Assembly: GCA_900169235.1 (NCBI GenBank)
Contig: FWCC01000192.1
Span: 221,954 to 285,953 of the forward strand
Direction of reading: 5' to 3'
Length of the DNA stretch: 64,000 nucleotides
Origin: Zarea fungicola
Taxonomy: Eukaryota > Ascomycota > Sordariomycetes > Hypocreales > Cordycipitaceae
Shown here: positions 1-10,622 of the stretch, in pieces
Numbering within the stretch: position 1 is the stretch's first letter
Layout: each line of letters starts with the position of its first letter
Translations under genes and position numbers: made by a program
Notes under the pieces: generated by a model
What the model saw: only the letters and a program-made list of their open reading frames with translations
The model's database searches: none
Told to the model about the DNA's origin: nothing

Positions 1-2
1 TC

Positions 3-830
3 CCGCAAATCGTCGTGATTCCCGAGGAGGCCGGGTACAACAATACTCTGGAGCATGGCAGCTGCAAACTGTTTGAGGACGGCCCTGGCAAGAAGGAGGG
101 TGCATTGAAACAGCAAGAGTGGAAGGACATTTGGGTCCCTTCGGTGCGGGATAGGCTAAACAAGAAGCTCAAGGGTGCCAAATTCGATATTGATAGCACA
201 GTCTATTTCATGGAACTCTGTCCGTTTGAAACGGTGGCTTCACCGAATTCGACATTGTCCGCCTTTTGTCAGGCATTCTCCAAGGATGAGTGGCGAAGCT
301 ATGACTACCATCAATCGCTGGAGAAGTGGTACGTGTACGGACCTGGCCGCGACCTCGCCTCGTCACAGGGCGTTGGCTTTGTCAACGAGTTGATTGCGCG
401 ACTCACAGGCAAGCCCGTGCAGGACTACACATCGACCAACTCGACGCTGGACTCGTCGCCCGAGACGTTTCCGCTGGACCGCAAGCTATACGCCGACTTC
501 AGCCACGACAATGGCATGATGACAGTGTTTACAGCCCTGCGTCTGTTTGAGGGCACAAAAAACCTGCCGACAACCAAGAAGCTGTCACCAGAGCACTTGG
601 ACGGGTACTCGGCGTCGCGGACGGTACCATTTGGTGCGCGGATGTACGTGGAGAAGATGCGATGCGGCAACGATGCTGACGATGACGAGGAGCTTGTGCG
701 CATCCTCGTCAACGACCGCGTAATCCCTCTGCGGGGCTGTGACGCGGACAAGTTGGGACGATGTACGTTGGACAAGTTTGTCAAATCCATGTTTTTTGCT
801 ACGAGTGGTGGTGAATGGAGCAGGTGCTAA
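3..830 (+). CDS. Histidine acid phosphatase, 3-phytase type (C-terminal part; 5' end outside window)
   Basis: The frame is already open at the window edge, so the start, the signal peptide and the catalytic RHGxRxP loop lie upstream. What remains is the C-terminal 275 or so residues of a phytase. They hold the second catalytic motif HD in the context YADFSHDNGMM and the conserved disulfide-rich tail with NDRVIPLRGCD, GRCTLDKFV and a closing SGGEWSRC. These match the phytase branch of the histidine acid phosphatases better than the general PHO-type acid phosphatases. The family is secreted and releases phosphate from phytate or other phosphomonoesters. The stop codon is at 828-830, and no intron is seen in the visible part. 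Phytase rather than another phosphomonoesterase is an inference from the tail motifs. Confidence 0.85.
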   Translation, partial: PQIVVIPEEAGYNNTLEHGSCKLFEDGPGKKEGALKQQEWKDIWVPSVRDRLNKKLKGAKFDIDSTVYFMELCPFETVASPNSTLSAFCQAFSKDEWRSYDYHQSLEKWYVYGPGRDLASSQGVGFVNELIARLTGKPVQDYTSTNSTLDSSPETFPLDRKLYADFSHDNGMMTVFTALRLFEGTKNLPTTKKLSPEHLDGYSASRTVPFGARMYVEKMRCGNDADDDEELVRILVNDRVIPLRGCDADKLGRCTLDKFVKSMFFATSGGEWSRC

Positions 831-833
831 GGG

Positions 834-1806
834 TATTTGGGCAGAATGAGCGCGTCTAAACGCCGCGCTCTAGTGTACATGGTCAATTTAAGAACTAGGC
901 ATCAACGAATTAACAGCACTCTATCTGTATGATTCCTTGATTGATCACTGTGAAGTGGCAACGGTTGCCTGCTTCCTTAAATGGGAGCCTAATGAGTGAT
1001 GCGTAATAAGCTTTGTTGTCCATCCGGAGGCTCACATACATGCAAATTGCACCAACCTTGTGGCAGATTAGAATTTCATGCATTATCTTTGTTCGTGTCA
1101 ATCACACTTTTTAGTCGTAACAAAATAATGGTATATGTGGTAGAGGACAAGATACAATGAATGCTGTTACCTGTTTTAATTCTGGCGCCGTAATTTGCAC
1201 CCCTGCACAACCATCACACAAGGCAACATAAGGCTGTAGCTGGGGATTTTTAGTGGCCTGAGGGGGATGAAAAATGTTAGCGGGGAAGCCCCGGCAACGC
1301 CAAGCAGCCGCCCGCTCAGGCTCCAGTCGAGGAAGGCTTTGTGCTATTTAGTGAAACAAAGGTACCTTTGGCATCGCCCACTTACAAAGCAAAATCCAAG
1401 TATAGCTACTCCAGCTGTCAAGCGACGTCAGCAACTGGCAATCCTGGCGCATCGCCGCCACTGTTCTGTTGCTGCTTTCCCTGCTGTTTCGTTTCTCCTT
1501 TGAGGCCTCAATCAAAGCCTAAGCCTCAACAAGCCATCCCTGAATTTTCGACAGCCCCGATTTATCGACAGCAAGACATTTTATCGAAACGAAGTCGAGC
1601 AGCCCCTGTCAGGAATCACTGGCATTGAAGCAACAAACTTGCCATCCAAATCCGGAGAAGCCAGCCAACAAGACGACGACGCAACCGTTCGCGTCGTTCG
1701 CTGAAATCTCCAATCGCGGTCTTGTAAATTGTCTACATTGAACTTGCAAATCCACTGAATAAAATACTGTCCTACCCGACTCTTCCCTCGACAATCTACT
1801 ACCACA
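834..1806. other. Intergenic, no gene recognised
   Basis: Holds the 3' flank of the phytase gene and the leader of the next gene. Short open frames on both strands have no recognisable protein features. Nothing else is supported. Confidence 0.6.
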
Positions 1807-2623
1807 ATGGTGTCGGTGGCAGGTGGCATAGTAATTGCCATTGTCGTGCTGGCGGTAGCGGCGGTGGTTGGATGGATAGCATTCACGCAGTACCGTGCAC
1901 GCAAACTCGGCGTAAGTACCATGCTTTGCGCCGTGAAGGACTTTCTCTCTTTTAACCCTTGTCCTCTCCCGGGGAATTTCAGTCGTCCTCTCACAACTGA
2001 TGTAAGCGAATTTGTTTGCTAACCTGGCATCTACGCCGTCTTGCCAGCTTCCCGCACCGAGCTTTTCGTCATACCTCCCCTGGAATAAGAGAGGCTCAGA
2101 CTCTTACGGACCACCACAACCTGCGCCTGGCGGCGTTGTCGGTTGGTTCAACGACCTGGTCCGCAAGTTCAAGAACCGCAACAATCGCTCTGCCGCTGGC
2201 GCATACGAACCATCGAATCGCAACGTCGGCGGTGGCGCTCGCGGTGCCCACCGTGCCCTCGACCCGGACGAGGCTTGGGATACACGTGTGGGCAACGAGG
2301 CCGATAACTATGGCTACTATGAGGAGGAGTTGACGACCCGGGGCGGCGGCGCTGGGGTCCACTCCAGCACCGAGTATCATGGAGGCAACAGCTACGATAT
2401 GAGCCTAGCGGCAACGCCAGGTCGTGAGCTTGATGACGAACTCGACCTAGAGAGGGGCCGCCAGCCCTCGAGAAGTCCAGGCCGCGGTGCCGGCACGCGC
2501 AGCCACAACCCGTTTGACGACGACAACGCCGATAGCCTGCGCGGTGTCAGCCCCCGGCCGATGGACCAGGGACGCAAGGCAACCAGCCCATCGCGTCACT
2601 CAGTATTCAAAGAGAATGTATGA
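1807..2623 (+). CDS. Single-pass membrane protein of the fungal 'acid phosphatase-like' family, function unknown
   Basis: Two exons, 1807-1911 and 2048-2623, joined in phase 0 by an intron starting GTAAGT. The product is about 226 residues. Residues 5-26 form one strongly hydrophobic helix (Val/Ala/Ile rich) followed at once by a basic stretch (YRARKLG), the pattern of an N-terminal signal anchor. The rest is polar and low in complexity, with LDPDEAWDTRVGNEAD in the middle, Arg/Ser/Gly-rich sequence and a charged end FKENV. Proteins with this layout are common in ascomycetes and are often labelled acid phosphatase-like. I see no phosphatase motif here, so that label should not be read as a function. 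The C-terminal part is probably cytosolic and disordered. Confidence 0.75.
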
Positions 2624-3401
2624 TTCATCGGGCGCGAGTTAGGATTTTGACAGTAACAGAGGTGTTTCTTAGCGGGAGTGTATATTTCTTGGTAATCTTT
2701 TCAATTTGCGATTTTATGTTATTGTTTTTACTTTTTGCCGCTCACCTTGGATCTTGATACTCTTTGCAAACATTTCGCGCGGGAATGGGGTTGCTTTAAA
2801 AGGAGAAAGAACTGGAAAATGAAAACTGCCAGAGGCGGGAAAATGATGCACAGACATGTAGACGCTTGGAGGGGCAGGCAGCCTGTGGCATTGAACTCTC
2901 TCAGTTCTAACCATAACTACAAGGCGGGCAGTTATCGAATTGCGCGTCCAAGTGAAGCATGCGTTATCAGAATAATAAATAATAGAGCTGCTGCCGAGAA
3001 ATACCATTCGTATAAACAACTACTCGTCATTAAACTGGTCTGGACAAGGCCCCTAGATGCCACATATGTGTTGCGGTACGGGCACTTTTTCAATTCAGAA
3101 CGATGTCGTAAATCTTACATTGAACACCGTTGTTGGATGCGAGCTTGAAACTTCAATTCAAGTCTGGATGCATGTAGCACATTACGTCCATCAATCCGGC
3201 CTGTATTGCGCGATAGTGCCCTATCGTGCACAGCGGAACAACGCCCCATCTTAATGGCTGCATCCTGTCTCCTGTGCCAGCGCAGGGCACCTCCAGCACT
3301 ACTGTGGAGTACGAAACCCAAACTGCATATCAACTTCCTGTTATCCCCTTGAACTACACTCGTCAATTGGCAGATTTAGAGCCGCTAAATTCAAAGATAA
3401 A
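2624..3401. other. Intergenic, no gene recognised
   Basis: Terminator and promoter space between two genes on the same strand. No coding potential that resembles a family, and no repeat seen. Confidence 0.6.
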
Positions 3402-4413
3402 ATGGCGGACCTCGACCTTGAGCAGATTCGCGACACCATGATCGCCGTCGCCCGCGAGGCGGGACGCATGATTCTCACTGCCAACCCAGCCGATATTCCC
3501 TCAGGCACCAAGCTCAATGCCGTCGATATTGTCACTGAGGCAGATCAAGCTGTCGAGAAGATGGTCGCTGCGAAGTTGTCAACTGCCTTTCCATCGGTGG
3601 CTTTTATGGGTGAAGAGACTTACAAGCCAGGAATGAAGCTCGGTCTTGAGCCAACATTTATCGTGGACCCAATTGACGGTAAGTCTATACATGTCTCTTG
3701 GCTCGCAATGCAAAAACCCATGTTGAAAGTGACAAAAAAGTTTTCTTGGGGAACAATTATCTAATTTGTTCAAACCGTGTTTGTGTGTCTATCTAGGAAC
3801 TACCAACTTTGTCCATGGTTTCCCAAACGCTTGCATCTCCCTTGGCCTGGCCATTGCCCGCACGCCTGCCGTCGGTGTCATCTACAACCCATGGCAGGAC
3901 CTTCTCTTCACCGCCATCAAAAACCAAGGCGCTTTCATGACTCGCGGCAAGGACACCGCGCCGCGCCGCCTACCTCTGGCCGTGTCGCCCCGACCCCTTA
4001 CCTCCCTAGGCGAGGCTCTCGTCGCCGTCGAATGGGGCTCCGTCCGTGACGGGCCCAACTTTGACATCAAAGTCGAGACGTTCCGCCGGCTTGCCGCCAC
4101 CAAGGAATCGGGCGGCTCCATGGTGCAATCAATGCGCTCGCTGGGGTCAGCTGCGCTCAACATCGCGTCAGTGGCGGCGGGTGAGATGGACCTCTACTGG
4201 GAGGGCGGATGCTGGGCGTGGGATGTCTGTGCAGGGTGGTGCATCCTCCACGAGGCTGGTGGCCGCATGGTGAGCGGTAACCCGGGTGATTGGGAGCCCG
4301 AAGTGGATGGAAGGGTGTATTTGGCCGTACGAGGAGCACCGACTGGGCAAAAGGAGATTGTAGAGGAGTTTTGGGGGGTTCTGGGTGATAGCAAGATGGA
4401 TTACTCGTCGTAA
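3402..4413 (+). CDS. Inositol monophosphatase family protein (IMPase / QutG-like)
   Basis: Two exons, 3402-3678 and 3797-4413, separated by a 118-nt GT-AG intron that splits the Gly codon of the metal-binding motif. The product is about 297 residues, normal for the family. The joined protein shows all three signature blocks: GEET (metal-site Glu) near residue 70, DPIDGTTNFVHG at about 89-100, and WEGGCWAWDVCAGWC near 230. These residues bind Mg2+ and the phosphate. The family hydrolyses inositol monophosphates. Fungal members near the quinate cluster (qutG) belong to the same fold, but no quinate genes are present here. The exact substrate cannot be told from the sequence. The first in-frame ATG after upstream stops was used as start. 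Confidence 0.92.
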
Positions 4414-4721
4414 TGGAGCGTGACACTCGGGTAGAGGGCTTATCAAAAACATAATATAATGAAAACATGGGTGTTATAATGAAAATCGTAAATTGAACCG
4501 GGGGCCGATTAAAAACTTTCTGTCATTATCTGCAATGATATGTAGCCATTTCACGGCAATAATAATTATGTAGCTTTCCCAAAATCAATAAACTCCAATC
4601 TTGAAACAGAATGAATGCAGACCTTAAAACAATCATGAGCTATGTAGTTGAGCGAAACCAAAAGCGCCGTTTTGTATGCTTTACGTAAATAGACAAACAG
4701 CCTCCAAAATCATTGATTGTC
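4414..4721. other. Convergent 3' flank, no gene recognised
   Basis: AT-rich spacer between the IMPase gene and the convergent transporter gene. It should hold both polyadenylation regions. Confidence 0.6.
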
Positions 4722-6553
4722 TTAAACAGAGAACTTGCTCTTTGCACGCCACTGTGCCCCATAAAGCCAAAGCAACACCGGTGCAGGCCATCCAATAACA
4801 ATGGCTGCCACGGCCAGGATAGTGCCACCTTTACCGTACCCCAGCGACTGATACATGGCCGGCGCAAAGAGCGGGAACCCAAAGCCGGCCAAACTACGCA
4901 TGACGGTCGCCGCACCCACCGCACTTGCGGCGAAGCGCGTGTAGGAGTCGACCAAATACCCTTGCACGCACTGAAACCCAATAATACTCCCCAGTGAAAA
5001 GATGAGGGCGCCAATATTCGGCCCTATCCAGTGCGTCTGGTACTCCGCCGTCCAAGCGTAGATGAAGAGGCCGACGGGAACCAAGATCGCACCAGGCACC
5101 ATGAGAGGTACGCGGAATTCTGGCCTTCCAGGTCCGCCATCGGGCACATATTTGCGCTTGAGGGCGGCGTAGATGCGATCTTGCAAGGGCGCACACACTT
5201 GGGTGCCAATGAAGAATCCCAGACCGATGGAGATGTAGTTCAGGCCCTGAATGCCCGGGCGCTCATTGTATTTTTCGGCAAAGAGGCTGGGGAAGGTGGA
5301 GAAGAGGAGGTAGATCATGCCGTAGAGGTACGTCATGTACAAGGCTAGGATCTGTACGATGAGCTGGCTGAAGAGCATGCGAAAGGGCCGTGTGAGGGCG
5401 GTGCCAAGCGTCTGGGTGAGTGTCCGCTCTGGGCGGTCGAACTCGGTCCTCAGATTCGTGTTGCCCGTTTCGCGCATGAGGCGCAGCTTCTTACGGTGCA
5501 GTAGCACGGGGGCATAGGTCTCGCGGAGGAGAAAAAGCCCCGCGGCCTGGATAAAGCCGCAGGCAATGGTGGTGCTCCAGAACACCCAGCGCCACGACGT
5601 GTTCTGCGCGATCCAGCCGCCGGCCACGGGACCGATGGCCGGGCCGAGAAGCGGCATGAGAGAGTAGACACTCATGGCTTTGCCGCGCTGCTCCGCCGTG
5701 AAGAGATCACCGAGGATGCCGCCACCAATAGCGAGTGGTGCGGAGCCGCCGAGGCCCGCGAGGAAGCGGAAGGCAATCATCTGGCCCTCACTACGGGCGA
5801 GAGCGCAGCCGAGATTGAAGCAAAAGAACCAGACATTGGAGATCTGGATGACAATGACGCGGCCATAGAGCTCGGACATGGGGCCCCAGAAGAGAGGGCC
5901 AACGGCGTAGGCGGCGACGAATATGGAGAGAACAAGAGCCTGCTCGGTGCGGCCCTCGATATGCAGGTCCTTTCCGATGGCGGAGAGGCCTGGGGCGACC
6001 ATCGAGGATGAGACAGGGGAGATAAAAGTGAAAAATGAGACTGTTGTCTGTGTTAGTAGTGGTTCCAAATGCGGAATATATGTAGCAGAGCGAACTAAGT
6101 GAAATTTTGCCGCATCTTTGATCTTCATCTTAGATCTTTCACATGGAACGTACCAATAACGACAGCGACCCATTTCGTATTCAGTAGCCAGTTCTTGGGA
6201 TTCTCTGGGTCATCGGGGCCCTGCCAGGTTACAAGATTGGGATCTGTATTGTCATGTTGGTTTTTGTTGTTTTCATTTTCTTCGCCAATCTCGAGATCGC
6301 GTTGATTTAGCATGCCATCTCGGACTTCGGAGACTGTGCGTGACAGGCCCGACGCGCGTGAATGAGCCGGTGTTATGCGCGATAGTGATTGTCTGCCTCT
6401 GAATGAAGTATCATCACTAACACCATCACCGTCATCCTCGTCCTCACTACTTGTCGATGCCGTAGCTGGGCGTTCCTGCTTTTTCAGGTCGTCTGTATTT
6501 CTGCCAAGATGGGACATGGATCGTGGCTTTTCTGAATCGAGATCTGTAGCCAT
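4722..6553 (-). CDS. MFS drug:H+ antiporter-1 family exporter (Tpo/Flu1-like)
   Basis: Two exons on the minus strand, 6553-6154 and 6040-4722. The join restores IVSFFTFISPVSSSMVAP in the first transmembrane helix. The product is about 572 residues. An acidic, Ser-rich cytosolic N-terminus of about 120 residues (SSEDEDDGDG) ends in NPKNWLLNTKW, typical of DHA1 multidrug and polyamine exporters. Twelve hydrophobic segments follow, with the family signature ELYGRV after TM2 and PLLGPAIGPVAGGW in TM5 (antiporter motif C). Members sit in the plasma membrane and use the proton gradient to expel drugs, polyamines or fungal metabolites. The substrate cannot be inferred, and there is no biosynthetic cluster next to it. 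Confidence 0.9.
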
Positions 6554-8301
6554 GACTTGTGTCTTGTGCGAGTTTGTAGGTTCAAGTTACAACAAAAATG
6601 GGTGCAAGAACCATAAAAATGTACAAGCCATATGAGCAAAAAGAACTGTTGGGACAGTTCAAGACAGTAATCGGCGTGGGCTTTTAATGCAATGCTACTT
6701 AAAAAAAAAATTGAGCTGCGCCAACAATGAAGAGGGGAGTGGGAGGACCAGTGACATTTTGTATCAAGCCATAAACAAAGCAAGGATAAATGGAGTGGAA
6801 AAAATTACGAAATAGCCTAATAAATGCCCACTATACGGACTATAATAAGGAGCATACTGGCCCGGAGCAAGGAGTTAAAGAAGACTCAGCCGGGGATGGG
6901 GATTGTGTGGGCGAAAACGGAGAGCTGATCAAGAAGCTGGCTCCGCGGACTAGCTCAGCCTTGCCAGTGGTGGAATATGCGTCGTGTGTTGGCAAGCAAG
7001 AAGTTGCCAGAGCAAGTTACAGTGAACAGAGAGTTTAGCCAAACTAGACTTGTAAGATTTGAAGTTTATATGAATGAGGCTCAGAGGTTGCAAGGTATCT
7101 CGGAACATGTTTGTACTCCGTACGGATACGGTGGTTTACAGACAGATACCGGTGGATTACGGTGTACACAGCTGCATCATACTCCGCCGATAAAATGTTT
7201 TCAAATTACAATCATGATTCTATATCCGTTTGTTGAGGGTAGAGACGGCTGGTTCGCCTTAGCTTGACGAAAAGAATAGTGTAAATCTGGTGCCAGCCGC
7301 TGACCTACCAACTCCATACACGGCCAAGAAATCTGAATCAAGAACATGGGGAAATAAAGAGCACAGATTTCGTTACTTGGCCGAGACGGCACCGATACGA
7401 GAAAAGGAAAAAATTAGTCCTCTTTTCAGGTTGGCCGCCGGATATTATTCAAATCAATCTTTTTTCTGGGGCGGATTTCGTCATGGTCGTCCGCGGAATC
7501 TCCGACACCGTAACTCGGCTTCTTCAGGCACTCGACAGCAGTACTGGTATATTACGTAGCTACTGCTCGGTCGCTTGGTCAATAGTAAGAATTCGGGTCC
7601 GGTATCCGACAGGCACACAAAGTGTACTGGCATCGCGTGGGCTGCACCCAATGCCCTGTGGCGGTGTTTTGGATTGCCTGCTCTGTGCTTGGAAACGCCC
7701 AGCTGGTGAAACTAGCACCATGCCCGGCTTTGAAAAAGGAAAGAGCTGCTATTTTAAGGTGTAATGAATAAGCAGTATTTTGGTTTCATGTAAATTGCTC
7801 CGTAGTGTTTACGCCAACCTTAGCTAGTTGGGAACCGTTACAAGTCCGTGTAACAATTCCCAATCCTGCTACACCAAGTCTAGCAAAAGGTCAGGTATTA
7901 ACGCAATAGCGAGCATTAATGTAGAAAATAATTACGTCTTATAACTCCAGTGCGAGTATCATTGGCTACTCGTTACAGTGTCCATATCAGTGTAGGGTAG
8001 GGGATTTCACATTGGTCGTGTTATTTCAGACAAAGCCGGCACTCTACAATAAGAGATGAAACATCAGATAAAGCAAAGGGCAAGATGCATTATGCCAATC
8101 TTTTAAAACTTTTTTTCTTCTCGTGTAACTTTTCAAACGAATGTAGCCTACAAAAAGGGAAGCCAGTGAAGAACGCCGTTTACATTTGTTGCCCACCTTA
8201 CATGCCAGTTTGCTTTCCATGTTCTCTTTTCATTCAAGTGTTGTGCTTGTCCCCCCTGTCGCGAATACAGTGATCTTTTTGTCCAAACCTGCTTCGTCTA
8301 T
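6554..8301. other. Long intergenic region with a relic repeat
   Basis: About 1.7 kb without a recognisable gene. Short open frames are not protein-like. Around 7855-8020 it carries one copy of a diverged repeat that recurs near 21.4 kb, reported separately. Confidence 0.6.
7855..8020 (+). repeat. Dispersed repeat copy A
   Basis: The core at about 7897-7960 aligns without gaps to 21422-21485. By eye 53 of 64 positions match, with shared blocks GCGAGC, AATGTAGA and AGTGCGAGTA. Similarity fades outward on both sides. No terminal repeats or coding potential were seen, so it is probably a transposon relic. Confidence 0.6.
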
Positions 8302-9390
8302 TTACGCCTCTTCTTTGGTATCGACTTTCTTTGCAGCCCGCTCCTCGTCGCCACCATTCTCATCATCACGGGAGCGCTTTTCGCGGCCACCGTCTCTGTC
8401 ATCGCGATCACGGCGACCACCACGGGAACCATTGCCGCCACGGCCACGGCCACCACGGCCACCACGGCCACCGCGTCCGCCACGGAAACCGCTCTTCTGG
8501 TCGTGCTCGCGGCGTCTCTTCCAGTCATCCGGATCACGGTGACCACCGCCGTTACGGCGGCCACCGCTACCCTCCTGACCCTCAAAGAACTTCTTACTGG
8601 AGGTGCCACTAGGCTCGAGTTTGCCAGCACGGATGAGGTCGCTCTTCTCTTCGCAGTACGCCTGCTTGGTCATGATTTTGAGATCGTGCTGCTCCTGCCA
8701 CTTGGGCGCGGGGTCCTTGGCGACGAACGCATTGGCAGCTTCCTCGGTGGAGAACGTGACAAAAACGGAGCCCTTGAAGAGGCCCTCGGGGGTGCGGCGC
8801 AGCTTCAGGCCGTTTACCTCACCAAACTGGGCGAAAAAGGTCTCAACGTCAAACTGCGTGGTAGGGGTCTCGTCGCCGAAGCCCTTAGCATAGACAGTGG
8901 AGGCCTCCGTCTTGGCGCGCGCGTTGGCCATGGGCTTGTAAGGAACTTTACGCTTGAGCGTCTCCTTGCCCTCTTCGCCCTCGAGTTCGAGAAAGGTGCT
9001 GTCGCGCAGGGCAGCGACTACGGCGCTGTAGGGCTGGAAAGTGCGCATACGTTTGAACGAGTGAATCTTCTCGACGGCGATGGGCTTGTTCTCGGCGCCG
9101 CCGCATGTCTCCCACATGAACTTGTCCTGGGGGAAGTTCCAGTCGCCAAAGTAAAACTCAACCTGCTTGCGGATCGCGTCGGGGTCGTCGGTGACCTCGC
9201 GCTGGCTGGGGTCAAATTTGTTGTTCTTCTGGCGGTTCTCATGGTCAATCTTGGCCGTAGTCTTGAGGATCTTCTTGTCATCCTGGCCATTGGCAGCAGC
9301 AGCAGTGACCTCGACAGCCTCAGCAATGGCGACCTCTACGGGCTGCTCAACCGCCTCGGCGGGCTTGGTGGCGACGTCGGCCTCGCTCAT
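8302..9390 (-). CDS. La domain RNA-binding protein (Lhp1/La homologue)
   Basis: One exon, 362 residues. After an Ala/Glu-rich N-terminus comes a La motif (about 50-140) with the hallmark QVEFYFGDWNFPQDKFMW and SFKRMRTFQP. An RRM follows (about 160-240) with VYAKGFGDE and FKGSVFVTFSTEEAA. The C-terminus is basic and disordered, with a GGRGGRGGRGG box near 305-320 and a KR-rich end. La proteins bind the UUU-OH 3' ends of nascent RNA polymerase III transcripts, protect them and help tRNA maturation in the nucleus. Length and domain order fit fungal La. It is divergent from the Erg6-like gene across a 1.2-kb spacer. The ATG at 9390 is the natural start. Confidence 0.93.
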   Translation of the reverse strand: MSEADVATKPAEAVEQPVEVAIAEAVEVTAAAANGQDDKKILKTTAKIDHENRQKNNKFDPSQREVTDDPDAIRKQVEFYFGDWNFPQDKFMWETCGGAENKPIAVEKIHSFKRMRTFQPYSAVVAALRDSTFLELEGEEGKETLKRKVPYKPMANARAKTEASTVYAKGFGDETPTTQFDVETFFAQFGEVNGLKLRRTPEGLFKGSVFVTFSTEEAANAFVAKDPAPKWQEQHDLKIMTKQAYCEEKSDLIRAGKLEPSGTSSKKFFEGQEGSGGRRNGGGHRDPDDWKRRREHDQKSGFRGGRGGRGGRGGRGRGGNGSRGGRRDRDDRDGGREKRSRDDENGGDEERAAKKVDTKEEA

Positions 9391-10622
9391 TTCGACGGTC
9401 TAGTCGTAAAATCGCGCTGTGAAAATATAATTTATGGCAGGTGAAGCTGGCGGCGACCAAAAAATAGTCGGCCGTTATAAAAGTATGACTGTTTTCCTGC
9501 GGCTGGACGGTGTGAGTAATTGTTCGAGATTTGCGCTTCAAGTGGCGGGGCAGCGAGTCCAGGCCAACCACCTCAGACATGAATTTGCCAGCTTTTTTCA
9601 GCTGCCAAATTCTTCAGGCATTCAAGACACTAACCTTCTGTGGAGATTTCAGTTATACGCCCTCTGTAGCTAATAACGTTTCAATTCTGCCAATTAACGT
9701 TGAAGAAAATCCGCGTCGGAAAGTCACCATGCAGAAAAAAAAAGCGTGGTGATTCTGCCGAATGCAGAATGCAGCAAAATTCCATTTGCTCTACTCACCG
9801 CCCAGACAGAGGAAGGCCCCACCTGGATGACCTTGGATGTTTCTGGACTGGCTAGTCCTGTATAACCCGTAAAGGCTATCAAGCAAGAATCTTGTTGCGA
9901 CGGTACAGGCTTAGGCATAGTTATAGCCAAGCGAGCATCTATTAAGCTTGCCACTTATTATGTAATTCTTTTGAAACAGTTTCATTATTGGGGTTTGGCC
10001 ACCATGCGATCAGCTGCCATAAGGTACAAAATGTACCGCTGCCTTACTTGCTACCTAGGTGTTTGGTAGCGTAGCTCGCCTGCATCAACTAGACACTGAC
10101 AAAATCCTTGGTTTACAAAGCAATAGGCACTGAAACTTCCACCGCTTGAAAATGTGGTGTCTAGGATTCTGATCGGTATCGCCAGAAGAGGACAATACGA
10201 ACCCGAATAAAATATTGCGCAATTGAGACTTCTAGCCAGGGTGCGTTGGATGCCAGCCATGTCGATACGCGTATGCAAAAAGCCCGTCGCCAAATCCGAC
10301 AGAACAGTGGTAATACGAACAAGGAAGATTATTAATTGGTCACATTCTCAATCAACTTCCACTTTTGGCCCATCAAATCAAGAAAGATTGCTCGCTTTAT
10401 TAAAAGCAAGCGTTTCAGCTCTTCTTACGGCGGACCCAGTCCACCTAACTACGCATTCGTATTCGCATACGATACTGTCGATGCATATAGTTGGTGGTAG
10501 CAAGTAAAGCGTCCAAGTTCAGTATAAAACCATCAGGTCGATACAAGTAAAAAAATATTAGATATCAATTCAAACTTCCAATCTTTGCAACCTCTTTCAT
10601 TCTTTCCCGAAGACAAATCTAC
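9391..10622. other. Divergent promoter region, no gene recognised
   Basis: Shared upstream space of the La gene (minus) and the Erg6-like gene (plus). A TATA box near 10523 belongs to the latter. No supported coding sequence. Confidence 0.6.
10523..10529 (+). promoter_or_regulatory. Putative TATA box of the Erg6-like gene
   Basis: TATAAAA lies about 100 nt upstream of the predicted ATG at 10623, a sensible distance for a fungal core promoter with a short leader. This rests on position and sequence only. Confidence 0.5.

Noticed and set aside
8503..9444. 313-codon open frame on the plus strand
   Set aside because: Antisense to the La protein gene. Its Leu/Gly-rich composition is the expected shadow of the real coding strand.
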